Source of the DNA: Oceanicaulis sp. HLUCCA04
GTDB taxonomy: Bacteria; Pseudomonadota; Alphaproteobacteria; Caulobacterales; Maricaulaceae
Assembly: GCA_001314625.1 (NCBI GenBank)
Contig: LJSH01000001.1
Coordinates: 62,001-126,000, forward strand
Reading direction: 5' to 3'
DNA: 64,000 bases
In this document: positions 1-8,839 of the stretch, piece after piece
Layout: each line of letters opens with the position of its first letter
Position numbering within the stretch: position 1 is the stretch's first letter
Position numbers and translations under genes: made by a program
The notes under the pieces: model-generated
The model's database searches: none
What the model saw: the letters and a program-made list of their open reading frames with translations, nothing else
What the model was told of the DNA's origin: nothing

Positions 1-1574
1 CCCCCCAGCTCGCTGAAATCGGTTTCTTCCTCGGGGCCGAAGCCCTGCGGCAGCTGGCGCGTGGTAATGGCGGTCTGAACACCGCGCAGGATGCGCGCCA
101 GATTCAGGCCTTCAATCGCCCCGTCGCTGAGGCGCAAATTGCCGTTGCCCGACAGCGAGTTCATGATGGCCGCCGTGCTCGCCCCGGAGCTGGACAGATC
201 AACCGCGAAATTGCCCAGGCCCCGCAGAGCGGAAAAATCAGCTGCCGCACCGAGGAAGGGCTGGGTCTGCAAACCTTCCAGCTGCGCATTGAGCGTATAG
301 CTCGGCGTCGCACTGCGGGCATTGACGACCAGCTGGCCCGAGCCATTGCCGCCATAGAGCGTGAAGCGCGACAGATCAGCCACCAGCCGGCCATTGGTCA
401 GCCGCGCCCGGACATCGGCCTCGCTAACCTCGATCTCGCCGAAGATGAGCCGTCCGGCGGTCAGGCGCAGATCGGCGTCGACAAGACGCAGCGCGGCAAG
501 GTCGATCTCCTCGCTGCTCCACTCTGTCTGCCCGCCAGAGGTCGTGCCCGACTGTTCTTCGGGCATGTAGGGATTAAGGTCCAGCACCGGGATGGCCAGC
601 TGGCCGGTCAGGACGGGCCGCTCACCCCCCGTATTGGCGGTGATCGAGCCGGTGGCGGAAATCTCGTCCAGGCTGAGGCGGGCATCTTCAAAGCGGATTT
701 CACCGGGCACGCTGGTAAAGCGGCCCTCGGCCGAGGCGCTGCGCAGCGCCGATCCCGGCGGCAGCGGCTCACCGGCCAGCCGGGCGAGCCCGACCAGATC
801 GGCGTCCATGCTGGCATCTCCGGCCAGTTCAAGTTCGGCGCTTTCCAGTGCCTCGCCATCGAAATTCAGGTCCAGCGGGTCTGAGGAGATATTCAGCACC
901 AGCGCCGTGCGCTGCCCTTCCATGAACGGGCGGAACCCGCCAAGGCGCGCGTCCAGCATGATTGTTTCGCCGCGCAGGGCGAAATCGCCGTGAAGGCGCG
1001 CTTCGCTGTCGAGATCAATCGCGTCGAGGCTGAGATTGAGCTGCGAGGCATCCCAGGTCTCGCTGCCATCGGAATAGCTGAGCGTGCCGTTTTCAATGCG
1101 GATGCCGGAGAAGGTGGCGTCAAAGCCCGGCGCGCCGGGCTGGCGGAACCCGCCTCCATCATTGGCCGGCGGCTGGTCAGACGCTCCGGCCCCTGCAAAC
1201 GTCCAGTTATTGCCGCTGGCGTTCTGACGCAGGCGGATGACCGGCTCCACCAGCACAAACTCGCTGACCTCCACCCGGTTGGAAAAGAGCGGCCATAGCG
1301 CCAGGCCCAGGCGCAGGCTGGAAAGCTCTGCAAACGGTTCCTCGCCAAAGCCCTGCGCATTGCCGATAGCCACATCGCTGGCGGTGATCTGCACGGCGGG
1401 CAGGATGGTCAGGCCGATATCGCCGCCAATCGTCACCTCGCGGCCGAGCTGTTCGCTTGCGCGCCGCTCTATCTCGCCGCGCCAGTTTTCCGGGCTGACG
1501 AGCATTGGCACGATCAGCGCGGCGGCTACGCCCAGTCCGGCAAGAACGACGAGGATGAGGAGTAGGCGGCGCAT
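1..1574 (-). CDS. AsmA family protein (3' end outside window)
   Basis: This frame is open from an ATG at 1574 to the left edge, so the ORF track misses it. The N-terminus reads MRRLLLILVVLAGLGVAAALIVP, a signal anchor, followed by NWRGEIERRASEQLGREVTIGGDIGLTILP, which is typical of the AsmA N-terminal domain; AITASDVAIGNAQGF and LSSLRLGLALWPLF follow. Near the edge the protein reads RQLPQGFGPEEETDFSELGG, as in the C-terminal AsmA domain. AsmA-like proteins are long, inner-membrane-anchored periplasmic proteins implicated in lipid transport to the outer membrane or in its biogenesis. At least 524 codons are present. The plus-strand and other minus ORFs here are shadows. Confidence 0.85.
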   Translation of the reverse strand, partial: MRRLLLILVVLAGLGVAAALIVPMLVSPENWRGEIERRASEQLGREVTIGGDIGLTILPAVQITASDVAIGNAQGFGEEPFAELSSLRLGLALWPLFSNRVEVSEFVLVEPVIRLRQNASGNNWTFAGAGASDQPPANDGGGFRQPGAPGFDATFSGIRIENGTLSYSDGSETWDASQLNLSLDAIDLDSEARLHGDFALRGETIMLDARLGGFRPFMEGQRTALVLNISSDPLDLNFDGEALESAELELAGDASMDADLVGLARLAGEPLPPGSALRSASAEGRFTSVPGEIRFEDARLSLDEISATGSITANTGGERPVLTGQLAIPVLDLNPYMPEEQSGTTSGGQTEWSSEEIDLAALRLVDADLRLTAGRLIFGEIEVSEADVRARLTNGRLVADLSRFTLYGGNGSGQLVVNARSATPSYTLNAQLEGLQTQPFLGAAADFSALRGLGNFAVDLSSSGASTAAIMNSLSGNGNLRLSDGAIEGLNLARILRGVQTAITTRQLPQGFGPEEETDFSELG

Positions 1575-1735
1575 GATGTGTTAGCTCCCGTTTTTGCGGC
1601 AGGGCCGGGTAAGACAGCAGTTCCGCTGCCCCCGGCATTATGTTTAACTCCTTCGGGTAACGGTTTCCATCGCCCGCGCGTTCAATTTCGTGACGGGCGG
1701 GAAAACACCGGATTTTTTCAAGGGGAGGGCCTGAC

Positions 1736-2554
1736 ATGTCTGATTTCGTCGATACGCCTGCGGGCCGCCTGCCATTGGTCAAAATGGACCGGCGCGAGAT
1801 ACTCCTCGGGCTGGCCGCTGGCAGCGTGGTGCCTCTGGTGGCGGGCTGCACCGCGCACAATGAAGCGTTGGGCCGCAGCCAGCTGATGATGGTCTCGGAC
1901 GCGCAGATCGCCCAGCTTTCCCAGCAGACCTGGCAGCAATCGCTGGCGCAGGAGCGCGTCAGCCGCGATGCCGGCAAGCGCCGGCGGGTGGAGCGCGTAG
2001 GCGACCGTATTGCGCAAGGCTCCGGCCTGACCCAGTATGACTGGGAATACGTGGTCTTCGAGAATGAACAGATCAACGCCTGGGTTCTGCCCAATGGCAA
2101 GGTGGCGATCTATTCGGGCCTGCTCGACGTGGTCTCCAATGATGACCAGCTCGCCACTGTGATGGGTCATGAGGCAGGTCATGTGGCGGGCCGCCACGCA
2201 CAGGAGCGCGCCTCCCAGCAGATGGCCGCAGGCATGGGCGCACAGCTCGCCGCCGTCGCGCTGGATTCCGGCGGGGTGGAGAATGCCGGCATGTGGGCCG
2301 GCGTGCTGGGCGCGGGCCTGACCTTCGGTGTCCTGCTGCCCTATTCGCGCCGCCATGAATACGAGGCCGACCGGCTGGGCGCGGACTATATGACGCGCTC
2401 CAATTACCGGGCCAGCGAGGCGCTGACCTTCTGGAACGGCATGATGGCGCGCAGCTCGCGCGGCTCACAGCCCGCCTTCCTGTCCACCCACCCGTCCGAT
2501 GCCCAGCGCATGCAGGCCCTGCAGGCGCACATCACCTCGGCCGGATACGCGTAA
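1736..2554 (+). CDS. M48 family metalloprotease, lipoprotein
   Basis: A 272-residue zinc protease. The HEAGH motif near residues 145-149 gives two zinc ligands and the catalytic glutamate; YEADRLGADYM supplies the third ligand, as in M48 (Ste24/HtpX/LoiP-like) peptidases. The N-terminus carries DRREILLGLAAGSVVPLVAGC: a twin arginine followed by a lipobox with cysteine about residue 38, so the mature protein is probably a periplasmic lipoprotein. A strong GGGGAGG ribosome site supports the start at 1736; a later ATG at 1784 begins directly at MDRREIL and is the alternative. Family members degrade misfolded envelope proteins. It stands alone, divergent from the AsmA gene. Confidence 0.88.
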   Translation: MSDFVDTPAGRLPLVKMDRREILLGLAAGSVVPLVAGCTAHNEALGRSQLMMVSDAQIAQLSQQTWQQSLAQERVSRDAGKRRRVERVGDRIAQGSGLTQYDWEYVVFENEQINAWVLPNGKVAIYSGLLDVVSNDDQLATVMGHEAGHVAGRHAQERASQQMAAGMGAQLAAVALDSGGVENAGMWAGVLGAGLTFGVLLPYSRRHEYEADRLGADYMTRSNYRASEALTFWNGMMARSSRGSQPAFLSTHPSDAQRMQALQAHITSAGYA

Positions 2555-2661
2555 GACCACCGATTTTCGACATGGCCGCCGGTCTTGCATCGCAAGGCGG
2601 GCGGCGCTATGTCAGCGCTCCGCCGCCATGAGGGCCTCGCCCCTCGGGCCGGGATATGCGT

Positions 2662-2738
2662 GCCGCCTTAGCTCAGTTGGTTAGAGCGCTAGATTGTGGA
2701 TCTAGAGGTCCCCCGTTCGAGCCGGGGAGGCGGTACCA
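2662..2738 (+). tRNA. tRNA-His (GTG), CCA encoded
   Basis: A full cloverleaf: acceptor GCCGCCT pairs with AGGCGGT, D-loop AGCTCAGTTGG, anticodon stem CTAGA/TCTAG with loop TTGTGGA (anticodon GTG at 2696-2698), T-loop GTTCGAGCC, then A73 and an encoded CCA. The base before position 1 is T rather than G, the first pair is G1:U72 and the discriminator is A73. This is the unusual alphaproteobacterial tRNA-His type that lacks the normal G-1:C73 identity element. A T run follows the CCA. Confidence 0.96.
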
Positions 2739-2827
2739 TTTTTCCTATGATGTTGAGCAGGCTAAACAGCGAGCGCGCATGCTCAAAGTTGTGGTTGGGT
2801 TGTCCGCCTCACTTCGGTCCATAGCTG

Positions 2828-3238
2828 TCAGTTGGGCTTCCGTGGCACCACGGGAATGATGTTAATGTCGGAAAATCCACTGTCGTCCATGTACACACTC
2901 ATGAGGCGCGCACGCATTTTTCCGGCAGCGACTAGCGGAGCGGCCTCAGCGGCGAGATCAGCCGGCAGGTAACCGATGTGCCGCATCGCTTCGACCATTC
3001 GGAGAATTCCTCGTCGTTGCCAGTGACCCAATACCTTCACTGCATTTGAGTCAAAGCGGTTGGCAGGTTCGCACCGAAGGCTAACCCACGCACTATGTCC
3101 TGATCTGTTGGCTAGCTCGCACCCATGAATGAAGTCCAATACTTCTGGCCTGCGATGCTGGACGCCGACGACTTTCACTTGTGTAGGTGTGTAGTTTTTC
3201 CAACCGTCGATGGGTTGTCCGAATTGAATTTTCACCAT
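2828..3238 (-). CDS. Stand-alone HIRAN domain protein
   Basis: A 136-residue protein starting at MVKIQFGQ, preceded by a GGGGG ribosome site; the ORF-track start at 3289 adds 17 residues of uncertain value. The body reads VKVVGVQHR, then LRCEPANRFDSNAVKVLG, then IGYLPADLAAEAAPL, the pattern of the HIRAN domain. HIRAN binds DNA ends or 3'-hydroxyl groups in Rad5/HLTF-like helicases; stand-alone bacterial copies have no clearly assigned role. The gene lies just past tRNA-His, and the DNA from about 2740 to 3340 is visibly richer in A and T than the flanks, which suggests acquired DNA. No partner gene is seen. Confidence 0.7.
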   Translation of the reverse strand: MVKIQFGQPIDGWKNYTPTQVKVVGVQHRRPEVLDFIHGCELANRSGHSAWVSLRCEPANRFDSNAVKVLGHWQRRGILRMVEAMRHIGYLPADLAAEAAPLVAAGKMRARLMSVYMDDSGFSDINIIPVVPRKPN

Positions 3239-3364
3239 CGCCCCCAATATTAATTCGAACAGGATGCAGGCGTTAAACTGGATACGCAAGACAATCCACT
3301 CTTGGCGACAAGTCCTCCGATGAATATTAAATAGCCCTTATCTGCGCCTGCTGGGAATATTGCC

Positions 3365-3703
3365 ATGAGTGAGATGCGTTACAGGGGCTATCGCGCCCGC
3401 GTCGATTACGACAGCCAGGACAAGGTGTTTGCGGGCCGCATTCTCGGTATTGCCGATGTGATCGACTTTCACGCCGACACCGTGGCAGCACTGGAGTGGG
3501 CATTTCACGAAGCGGTTGACGACTATCTGGAAACCTGCGCGGCGCTCGGCAAAAACCCGGACAAGCCTTATTCGGGTAATCTGATGCTGCGCATCGACCC
3601 TGAGCTGCACCGCGAAGCGGCGATGTCGGCGGAGTTGGGCGGCAGCAGTCTCAATCAGCTGGTCGAACAGGCGTTGAAAGACCGTCTGGCCCATTCCGGC
3701 TGA
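3365..3703 (+). CDS. HicB-family antitoxin-like protein, no HicA partner
   Basis: A 112-residue protein. The N-terminal part (YRGYRARVDYDSQDKVFAGRILGIADVIDFHADT, then LEWAFHEAVDDYLETC) is the HicB partial RNase-H-like fold. The C-terminal part (LMLRIDPELHREAAMSAELGGSSLNQLVEQALKDRL) looks like a ribbon-helix-helix DNA-binding segment. In HicAB modules HicB neutralises and autoregulates with the HicA mRNA interferase. No HicA reading frame is present directly upstream or downstream, so this is an orphan HicB or a stand-alone regulator. Confidence 0.75.
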   Translation: MSEMRYRGYRARVDYDSQDKVFAGRILGIADVIDFHADTVAALEWAFHEAVDDYLETCAALGKNPDKPYSGNLMLRIDPELHREAAMSAELGGSSLNQLVEQALKDRLAHSG

Positions 3704-3872
3704 CGGCACAGCGCGCAGGCTGCTTCATCCTCACCCACCCCTCATTTTCCACAGGAAAGTGTGACACTGCCGCGCGTGGCAGGCGACGGGTTGCTTAACG
3801 ATAGGTTAATCTGTCACAGAGGGTTGCCGCATAAAAACAAGGCCGGTTGAGGGGCCGGGGCAGGGAGCACGC

Positions 3873-4547
3873 ATGTCCAGACTGACCAGCGAGACCGGCA
3901 CCAGCTTTATCATCCTCGATGATGGCGAGCTCTACGACGAGGCCGATATTGACCGCATCTGCGCGCGTCACGCCATCAGTGACGCGGACTCCAAGATGGC
4001 GCTCTGGCGCCTGCTGGAGGAGAGCGGGCGCGCCCTGATCGATCAGCGGCGCCTGCAGACGCGGCGCACCCAGATCGCCCGCCTGCGTCAGGACTTGCAG
4101 ATGGGCCTGCGCCTGACCGGCCAGCTGGCCGGGCTGGTGCCCGATGCGGCCCGGCTGCGCGACGATACGCCCACTCCGGTGCTGACCCGGCGCCATCTGG
4201 CCGCGCTGCGAGAGGCGGAACGCCGTCTTGATGCGGGCCGCGAAGGCCGGGCGCGCACCCGTCTGGAAGATGCCGCCCCGGCGCTGGACTGCCTGCAGCG
4301 CGTGTTTGAAATGGCGCTGGAGGCGTGCGGCGAACGTGAAGACGAAAACGGCCCGGAGGATGCCTGGCGCGGCACCGTCACGGCGTTTTACACCCGCGCC
4401 CTGTCGAGGCCCTGGTCGCTTCAGGGCGATAATGCCGGTGAACGCTTCCTGGCCGATTGCCGCGTCGCGCTGGAGCGGGCCGACGAGGAGAGCGAGCCGG
4501 CCGAACGCATCAGCCCGGTGCGTCTGGCCAGCCAGCCGGCCGAATAG
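3873..4547 (+). CDS. Hypothetical protein, alpha-helical
   Basis: Not recognised. The 224-residue product has no signal peptide or membrane segment. It is rich in Arg, Ala, Glu and Leu and probably largely helical (KMALWRLLEESGRALIDQRRLQTRRTQIARLRQDLQMGLRLTGQLAGL), with some coiled-coil character in residues 30-90. The C-terminal half includes a conserved-looking DAWRGTVTAFYTRALSRPWSLQ stretch. Coding is supported by the third-position GC pattern, an ATG at 3873 after GGGGCAGGGAGC, and clean spacing from both neighbours. Function unknown. Confidence 0.6.
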   Translation: MSRLTSETGTSFIILDDGELYDEADIDRICARHAISDADSKMALWRLLEESGRALIDQRRLQTRRTQIARLRQDLQMGLRLTGQLAGLVPDAARLRDDTPTPVLTRRHLAALREAERRLDAGREGRARTRLEDAAPALDCLQRVFEMALEACGEREDENGPEDAWRGTVTAFYTRALSRPWSLQGDNAGERFLADCRVALERADEESEPAERISPVRLASQPAE

Positions 4548-4568
4548 CCCGCCGCAAAGACCAGCCCG

Positions 4569-4970
4569 CTAATCGTCTTCGCGCTGCTCGACGATTTCGC
4601 GCGCGGCCTCCTCGCTATCCACCTCCTGGATCGAGGCAATGCGGCAGCGCCAGCCATCATCGGGAATGACAAACTCGTTCATGGGCTGGCAGATGCGCTG
4701 ATTGCCATTGATCGAGGTAGCAATCTCCACTCCGAAATTCAGGCCGGCGCACCGTGTCGCCGTCGTGACGAGGAAAAAGCTGCTCGCCCCGGAACGCAGG
4801 ACCAGATTGCGGTCATCAATGACCGAATATCCGCTGATACTGCCGATCCGCACGCAGCGGTCTTCCTGCATCAGGCTGCCTGCACTGGCTGCGCCGGAAA
4901 GGGTGATTGCGGCAAGCGCAGCGGCTATAGCTGCGCGTCTGCAAGCGATGGTCAGAGATTTTGCGGTCAT
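4569..4970 (-). CDS. Secreted small protein, DUF6491-like
   Basis: A 133-residue protein from MTAKSL, preceded by AGGTGGG. Residues 1-31 form a signal peptide ending near GAASA. The mature part has the layout CVRIGSISGYSVIDDRNLVLRSGASSFFLVTTATRCAGLNFGVEIATSI, a cysteine-containing ICQPMNEFVIP and WRCRIASIQEV, matching the small periplasmic DUF6491 family as I remember it. Four cysteines in the mature part could form disulfides. Its 3' end faces the preceding gene and its promoter region is shared with the divergent FAD oxidoreductase. No biochemical role is known. Confidence 0.6.
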   Translation of the reverse strand: MTAKSLTIACRRAAIAAALAAITLSGAASAGSLMQEDRCVRIGSISGYSVIDDRNLVLRSGASSFFLVTTATRCAGLNFGVEIATSINGNQRICQPMNEFVIPDDGWRCRIASIQEVDSEEAAREIVEQREDD

Positions 4971-5035
4971 GGTAATGCCCACCTTTTCTGTACTGCGTGC
5001 CCGCACGGGCCAAAATCAGCCAGCACGGGGCCTTC

Positions 5036-6160
5036 ATGCGTAGAGATGCGCCGCGCGTCGTTATTGCCGGTGCCGGTGCAGCGGGGCTGTCACTGGCGCA
5101 TGCGTTATCCTTACGCGGAATTAATACGCTGATTTGTGACGCTGGTAAGGCAGGGCAAGGCGCTTTGGCGGCGTCAGCAGGTATGATTGCACCGGGCGCG
5201 GAAATCGGCGAGGCCAGATCGCGTCCGCATGACCGCTCAAGGGCCTTTGCCGCGTTGGCGCAGCATAGCGCGGCGATGTGGCCGGACTGGGCCGCGCGCC
5301 TGCTTGCGGAAACCGGCATTGATCCGGCCTACCGGCCTTGCGGCTCGCTGGTTCCGCTGCGCGAAGCCGGGATGGTGGACAGCTTCGCTGCGCTCGGCGT
5401 GGAAGGCGAATGGCTGCACGGCGCAGCGCTGCAGGCGCGTCTGCCCGGTGCCTGCCTGCCTGATGGCGCGCTGTTCCTGCCCGGCGACGCACAGGTCAGC
5501 AGCCTGCAGCTCACCCATGCCCTGATGACAAGTCTGGACCGCAAGGGCGTGGAGATTCGCGAAAACACCCGTGTCACATCCTTGGTGCGGTCAGGCGGTG
5601 GCTGGCGGGTCTTCACTGAAAGCGGCGAGACCATCGATACAGATTACGTGGTGTTGGCCGCGGGCTGGGCGGCCACGCAGCTGCACCCATCGGCAGCCGA
5701 GATCTATCCGGTCAAGGGGCAGGCGGTGATGCTGGATGCGGGCGAAGAGTCTGCCAGCTGGCCATTGCTGCGCGCCGGGAATGTATATCTCGCGGCGAAG
5801 CCCGGCGGGCGGTTGATCGTGGGCGCGAGCGTGGAGCCGGGACGCAGTAATGGTGCGGTTGATCCGGCGGTGGCACAAGGCATGCTGCAGCGGGCTGCGC
5901 GCTATCTGCCCGGCGTGGCGCAGATGAATCTGCTCGCACACTGGGCCGGGGTGCGTCCGGCCCTGCCGGGCCTGATGCCGCGTGCCGGTCTGGCCGAACC
6001 GGGTCTGGTGGTGGCGCTGGGCGCCTATCGCCATGGCGTGATGCTGGCCCCTGCGCTGGCCGAAGGGCTGGCGGCACTGATCGATGAGGGGCGGTTGCCG
6101 GATATACTGGCGCCGTTCGCCCCGGATACGGTTAACGAAGGCTTATCCTCCGCCAGGTGA
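5036..6160 (+). CDS. FAD-dependent oxidoreductase (DAO / glycine oxidase-like)
   Basis: A 374-residue flavoprotein of the D-amino-acid/glycine oxidase (DAO) superfamily. The dinucleotide-binding motif VVIAGAGAAGLSLAHALSLRG opens the protein, followed by a redox-region ASAGMIAPGAE. YPVKGQAVML in the middle and HWAGVRPALPGLMPRAG with LGAYRHGVMLAPALAEGLA at the C-terminus fit ThiO-like oxidases, which deaminate glycine or other amines to imino acids. The start at 5036 places the GxGxxG motif at residue 11; the ORF-track start at 4997 is unlikely because it would run over the upstream region of the divergent gene. No thiamine genes are nearby, so the substrate is uncertain. Confidence 0.82.
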   Translation: MRRDAPRVVIAGAGAAGLSLAHALSLRGINTLICDAGKAGQGALAASAGMIAPGAEIGEARSRPHDRSRAFAALAQHSAAMWPDWAARLLAETGIDPAYRPCGSLVPLREAGMVDSFAALGVEGEWLHGAALQARLPGACLPDGALFLPGDAQVSSLQLTHALMTSLDRKGVEIRENTRVTSLVRSGGGWRVFTESGETIDTDYVVLAAGWAATQLHPSAAEIYPVKGQAVMLDAGEESASWPLLRAGNVYLAAKPGGRLIVGASVEPGRSNGAVDPAVAQGMLQRAARYLPGVAQMNLLAHWAGVRPALPGLMPRAGLAEPGLVVALGAYRHGVMLAPALAEGLAALIDEGRLPDILAPFAPDTVNEGLSSAR

Positions 6161-6205
6161 GATAGGGGCCGTAGCGATTCTTTCGTCCCGGAGACCCGTG
6201 TTCTC

Positions 6206-7048
6206 ATGCCCGACCGCATTGGCAACGCGCTGGCTGGCCAGCTGCAGAACGCCTTCTCGCCCTCGCGCCTCATTTCCGATGCGGCCAGCGCGACGGGTGC
6301 CAATTTCGATTTTCTGATGCGCACCGCCGCGCGCGAGAGCAATTTCGACGCCGGTGCGCGCGCCAGCACGTCCAGCGCTTCGGGCATGTTCCAGTTTATA
6401 GAGCAGACTTGGCTGGCCATGGTCGCCCGCCATGGCGAGCGTCACGGCTATGGCGAGATGGCCGCTGCGGTGCGCCAGGAGGGCGGCCGGTTCGTGGTCG
6501 ATGATCCGCAGAGCCGCCAGGACATTCTCGACATGCGCTTTGATCCGCGCGCGGCCAGCCTGATGGCGGGTGAACTGACGGCGGAAAATGCGTCCATCCT
6601 GCGCGAGGCGACAGGGCGTGAGCCGACAACGGGCGAGCTTTATGCGGCGCACTTTCTGGGCGCGTCACGCGCGGCCCGCCTGATAGAGACCGCCCACACC
6701 AATCCGGACATGCGCGCCGACGCGCTGTTTCCCGATGCGGCCTCGGCCAACCGGCGCGTATTCTTTGACGGGGCCAGCCCGCGCAGCGCATCGCAGCTTT
6801 TGTCTTTCCTCACCCGCGAACGCCCGGCGGTGAATGTGCCTGACAGCGTTGCCACGCCGCGCATGACGGCCAGCGCCGCCAATGCCAGTGAGGCGGGCGC
6901 AGCCCTGACCCAGGTGCGCGAGAATCTGCGCGCTGGCGTCTCCGGTTATGCAGCAGGCGGCGGGCACGGCGCGGTGCTCTCGCCGGCCATCATGGAAATT
7001 CTCAACACGCTGGACATGCCGCTGCGCGGCGGCGGCCGGCGTTCATAA
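6206..7048 (+). CDS. Lytic transglycosylase-like protein
   Basis: A 280-residue protein with an SLT-like lysozyme fold in residues about 20-160. MRTAARESNFDAGARASTSSASGMFQFIEQTWLAMV matches the catalytic-glutamate region (ES) and the S-S-A-x-G-x-x-Q-F-x-x-x-T-W pattern of these enzymes, and AAHFLGASRAARLIETAH fits the end of the domain. The C-terminal 110 residues are low in recognisable motifs. There is no obvious signal peptide, so it may be exported by another route, for example with flagellar or cell-envelope machinery. It cleaves peptidoglycan glycan strands by family inference. Confidence 0.72.
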   Translation: MPDRIGNALAGQLQNAFSPSRLISDAASATGANFDFLMRTAARESNFDAGARASTSSASGMFQFIEQTWLAMVARHGERHGYGEMAAAVRQEGGRFVVDDPQSRQDILDMRFDPRAASLMAGELTAENASILREATGREPTTGELYAAHFLGASRAARLIETAHTNPDMRADALFPDAASANRRVFFDGASPRSASQLLSFLTRERPAVNVPDSVATPRMTASAANASEAGAALTQVRENLRAGVSGYAAGGGHGAVLSPAIMEILNTLDMPLRGGGRRS

Positions 7049-7127
7049 TGCCTGGCAATAAGCCGTTAATATTTGAAGCGCAGGCTTGTGGACGCTGTTT
7101 GTCCTTGTTTTCTGGGAGTTTGGGGCG

Positions 7128-8294
7128 ATGAGCGTAAAAGCCTTGAGAGCGCGCCTTACCCGCGAGGATGTGGCCCGGCTTGCCAGCGCACAGGATGATG
7201 AAGGCCGGGCGCTGGCCGCCCGCAAGATCTGCGCGCGCATTTCCATGCCCGGCATGACCGAGGCGGAACGCACTGCCGCCAACGCCATTCTCGAAGTGCT
7301 GGCAAATGACGCCGCCGAGATCGTGCGGCGCGCGCTGTCAGTGACGCTTGCCCGTTCGCCCAGCCTGCCGCGCGAAGTCGCGCGCAAGCTGGCCGCTGAT
7401 ATCGACTCCATTGCCGTCCCGGTTATCGCTGGTTCTCCATCGCTTACTGAAGACGATCTGACCGAGATTGTCCGCTCGGGCGTGGTCATCCGCCAGCTTG
7501 CCATTGCCGGGCGCGCCGAAGTGCCCGGCAAGGTGGTGCGCGAGCTGGTCATGCGTGGCGGTGATCCGGCCGTGCAGCGCGTGATTGCCAATGACGGAGC
7601 GCATTTCGATGCCGGTTCCTATGCGCTGACCTTTGAGCGCTACCGCCAACAGCCTGCCATGCTGGAGCAGTTTGTCGAGCGTTCCAGCCTGCCGCTGGAG
7701 GTGACCGAGAAGCTGATCAATGTGATTTCCGAGGCGGCTGTCGAGCGGCTGATTTCACGTCATGCCCTGCCGCCGCAACTGGCTGTCGAGCTGGCGGAAA
7801 ACACCCGCGAGCGCGCCACGGTCGATCTGGTGGAGCAGGCGGGCCTCAGTCAGGATCCGCGCCGCTTTGTCCAGCAGCTCCAGATGAACGGGCGCCTGAC
7901 GCCCTCGCTCATCCTGCGGGCATTGTTCCGGGGACATATGAGCTTTTTCGAACATTGCATGGCCGAGCTGGCGGGCGTCCCGCACGCCAAGGCTTGGCTG
8001 CTCATCCATGATGCCGGGCCGCTGGGGCTGGACGCGCTGATGGAGCGGTCAGGTCTGCCGCGCCGCATCTTGCCGGCCGTGCGCGCGTCGGTCAGTGCCT
8101 ATCATTCGCTGGAAGTGGGCGCGCAAGGGCCCGAAGACATCGTCAAATTCCGCACCGCGCTGACGCAGCGCATTTTCACCCATTTCCAGGGCGCGCCGGA
8201 AGCCGATCTGCAATATTGCATGGACCGGCTGGAGCTGGACATGGCCACGCTGGCCGAAAAGGCCATCCCGTCAGACGCCCGCAAAGCTGGCTAG
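7128..8294 (+). CDS. DUF2336 domain-containing protein
   Basis: A 388-residue soluble, alpha-helical repeat-like protein. LTREDVARLASAQDDEGRALAARKICARI and the succession of short helical units (LAVELAENTRERATVDLVEQAGLSQDPRRFVQQLQMNGRLTPSLILRALFRGHMSFFEHCMAELAG) match DUF2336, a family found mainly in alphaproteobacteria. The start at 7128 (MSVKALRAR) is preferred over 7086, which would add an odd hydrophobic stretch. It is convergent with the Hpt gene. No molecular function is established for the family. Confidence 0.8.
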   Translation: MSVKALRARLTREDVARLASAQDDEGRALAARKICARISMPGMTEAERTAANAILEVLANDAAEIVRRALSVTLARSPSLPREVARKLAADIDSIAVPVIAGSPSLTEDDLTEIVRSGVVIRQLAIAGRAEVPGKVVRELVMRGGDPAVQRVIANDGAHFDAGSYALTFERYRQQPAMLEQFVERSSLPLEVTEKLINVISEAAVERLISRHALPPQLAVELAENTRERATVDLVEQAGLSQDPRRFVQQLQMNGRLTPSLILRALFRGHMSFFEHCMAELAGVPHAKAWLLIHDAGPLGLDALMERSGLPRRILPAVRASVSAYHSLEVGAQGPEDIVKFRTALTQRIFTHFQGAPEADLQYCMDRLELDMATLAEKAIPSDARKAG

Positions 8295-8317
8295 CCGGGT
8301 AAAAAGGCAAGGCCGGA

Positions 8318-8815
8318 TCAGGCCGGCGCGCCTACCAGCGCAATCACACGGGTTTCCAGCTCTTCAGCCAGCGTGCGGCCAATCGTGTGCTCGTCGGTGC
8401 GGATATTCTGGCGCAGGGCAGCGCGGATAGCGCCCACATGGGCATCCACCAGATCGACCGGTACCAATGTCCGCTTCTCGCTGGTTTCAACCAGGCGTGA
8501 GAGCGAGGCTGCCATGCGCGTGACCAGCGGGAACTCGTAGGTTGCGCCAAGCCCGCGCAGATCGTGCGCGACGGTGAACAATTCGTCGCCCGCTGCGCTG
8601 GCGAGCCCATCGGTGTGGACTTTGACCAGTGCCGCTTCCAGCTTGTCGACCTCTTCGGTCAGCCAGTCGGCGAACTCTTCCTTCATGTCGGCGAGCGCCG
8701 CCTCGGCGCGCGCAATGGCGGCCGGGTCTGCCGGTGCAATGCGCCCGCCCACTTTTACTTTGAGCATGTTGGGCGGATTGATGATCTCGATAGGCCGTTC
8801 GCGCTGCTGGGTCAT
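8318..8815 (-). CDS. Hpt domain histidine phosphotransfer protein
   Basis: A 165-residue protein with VAHDLRGLGATYEFPLVTRMAASLSRLVE in the middle. This is the Hpt four-helix-bundle motif (H-D-L-K/R-G), with the phospho-accepting histidine about residue 88. The N-terminal region is a helical lead (AEAALADMKEEFADWLTEEVDKLEAAL). It follows a response-regulator gene on the same strand with a gap of 24 bases and is probably cotranscribed with it, so the pair may form the end of a phosphorelay. No histidine kinase gene is in the window. Confidence 0.75.
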   Translation of the reverse strand: MTQQRERPIEIINPPNMLKVKVGGRIAPADPAAIARAEAALADMKEEFADWLTEEVDKLEAALVKVHTDGLASAAGDELFTVAHDLRGLGATYEFPLVTRMAASLSRLVETSEKRTLVPVDLVDAHVGAIRAALRQNIRTDEHTIGRTLAEELETRVIALVGAPA

Positions 8816-8839
8816 TGGCTTGTCCCTTCCCCTGTCACT

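Noticed and set aside
1207-2100. 297-residue minus-strand ORF
   Set aside because: Spans the start of the AsmA gene and the M48 gene in the wrong frame; no family features.
3290-3364. HicA toxin gene for the HicB-like protein
   Set aside because: The upstream gap is too short and has no HicA-like reading frame; none follows either.
2740-3900. Integrative element using tRNA-His as attachment site
   Set aside because: No integrase gene and no repeated copy of the tRNA 3' end were found downstream, so only a composition anomaly is claimed.
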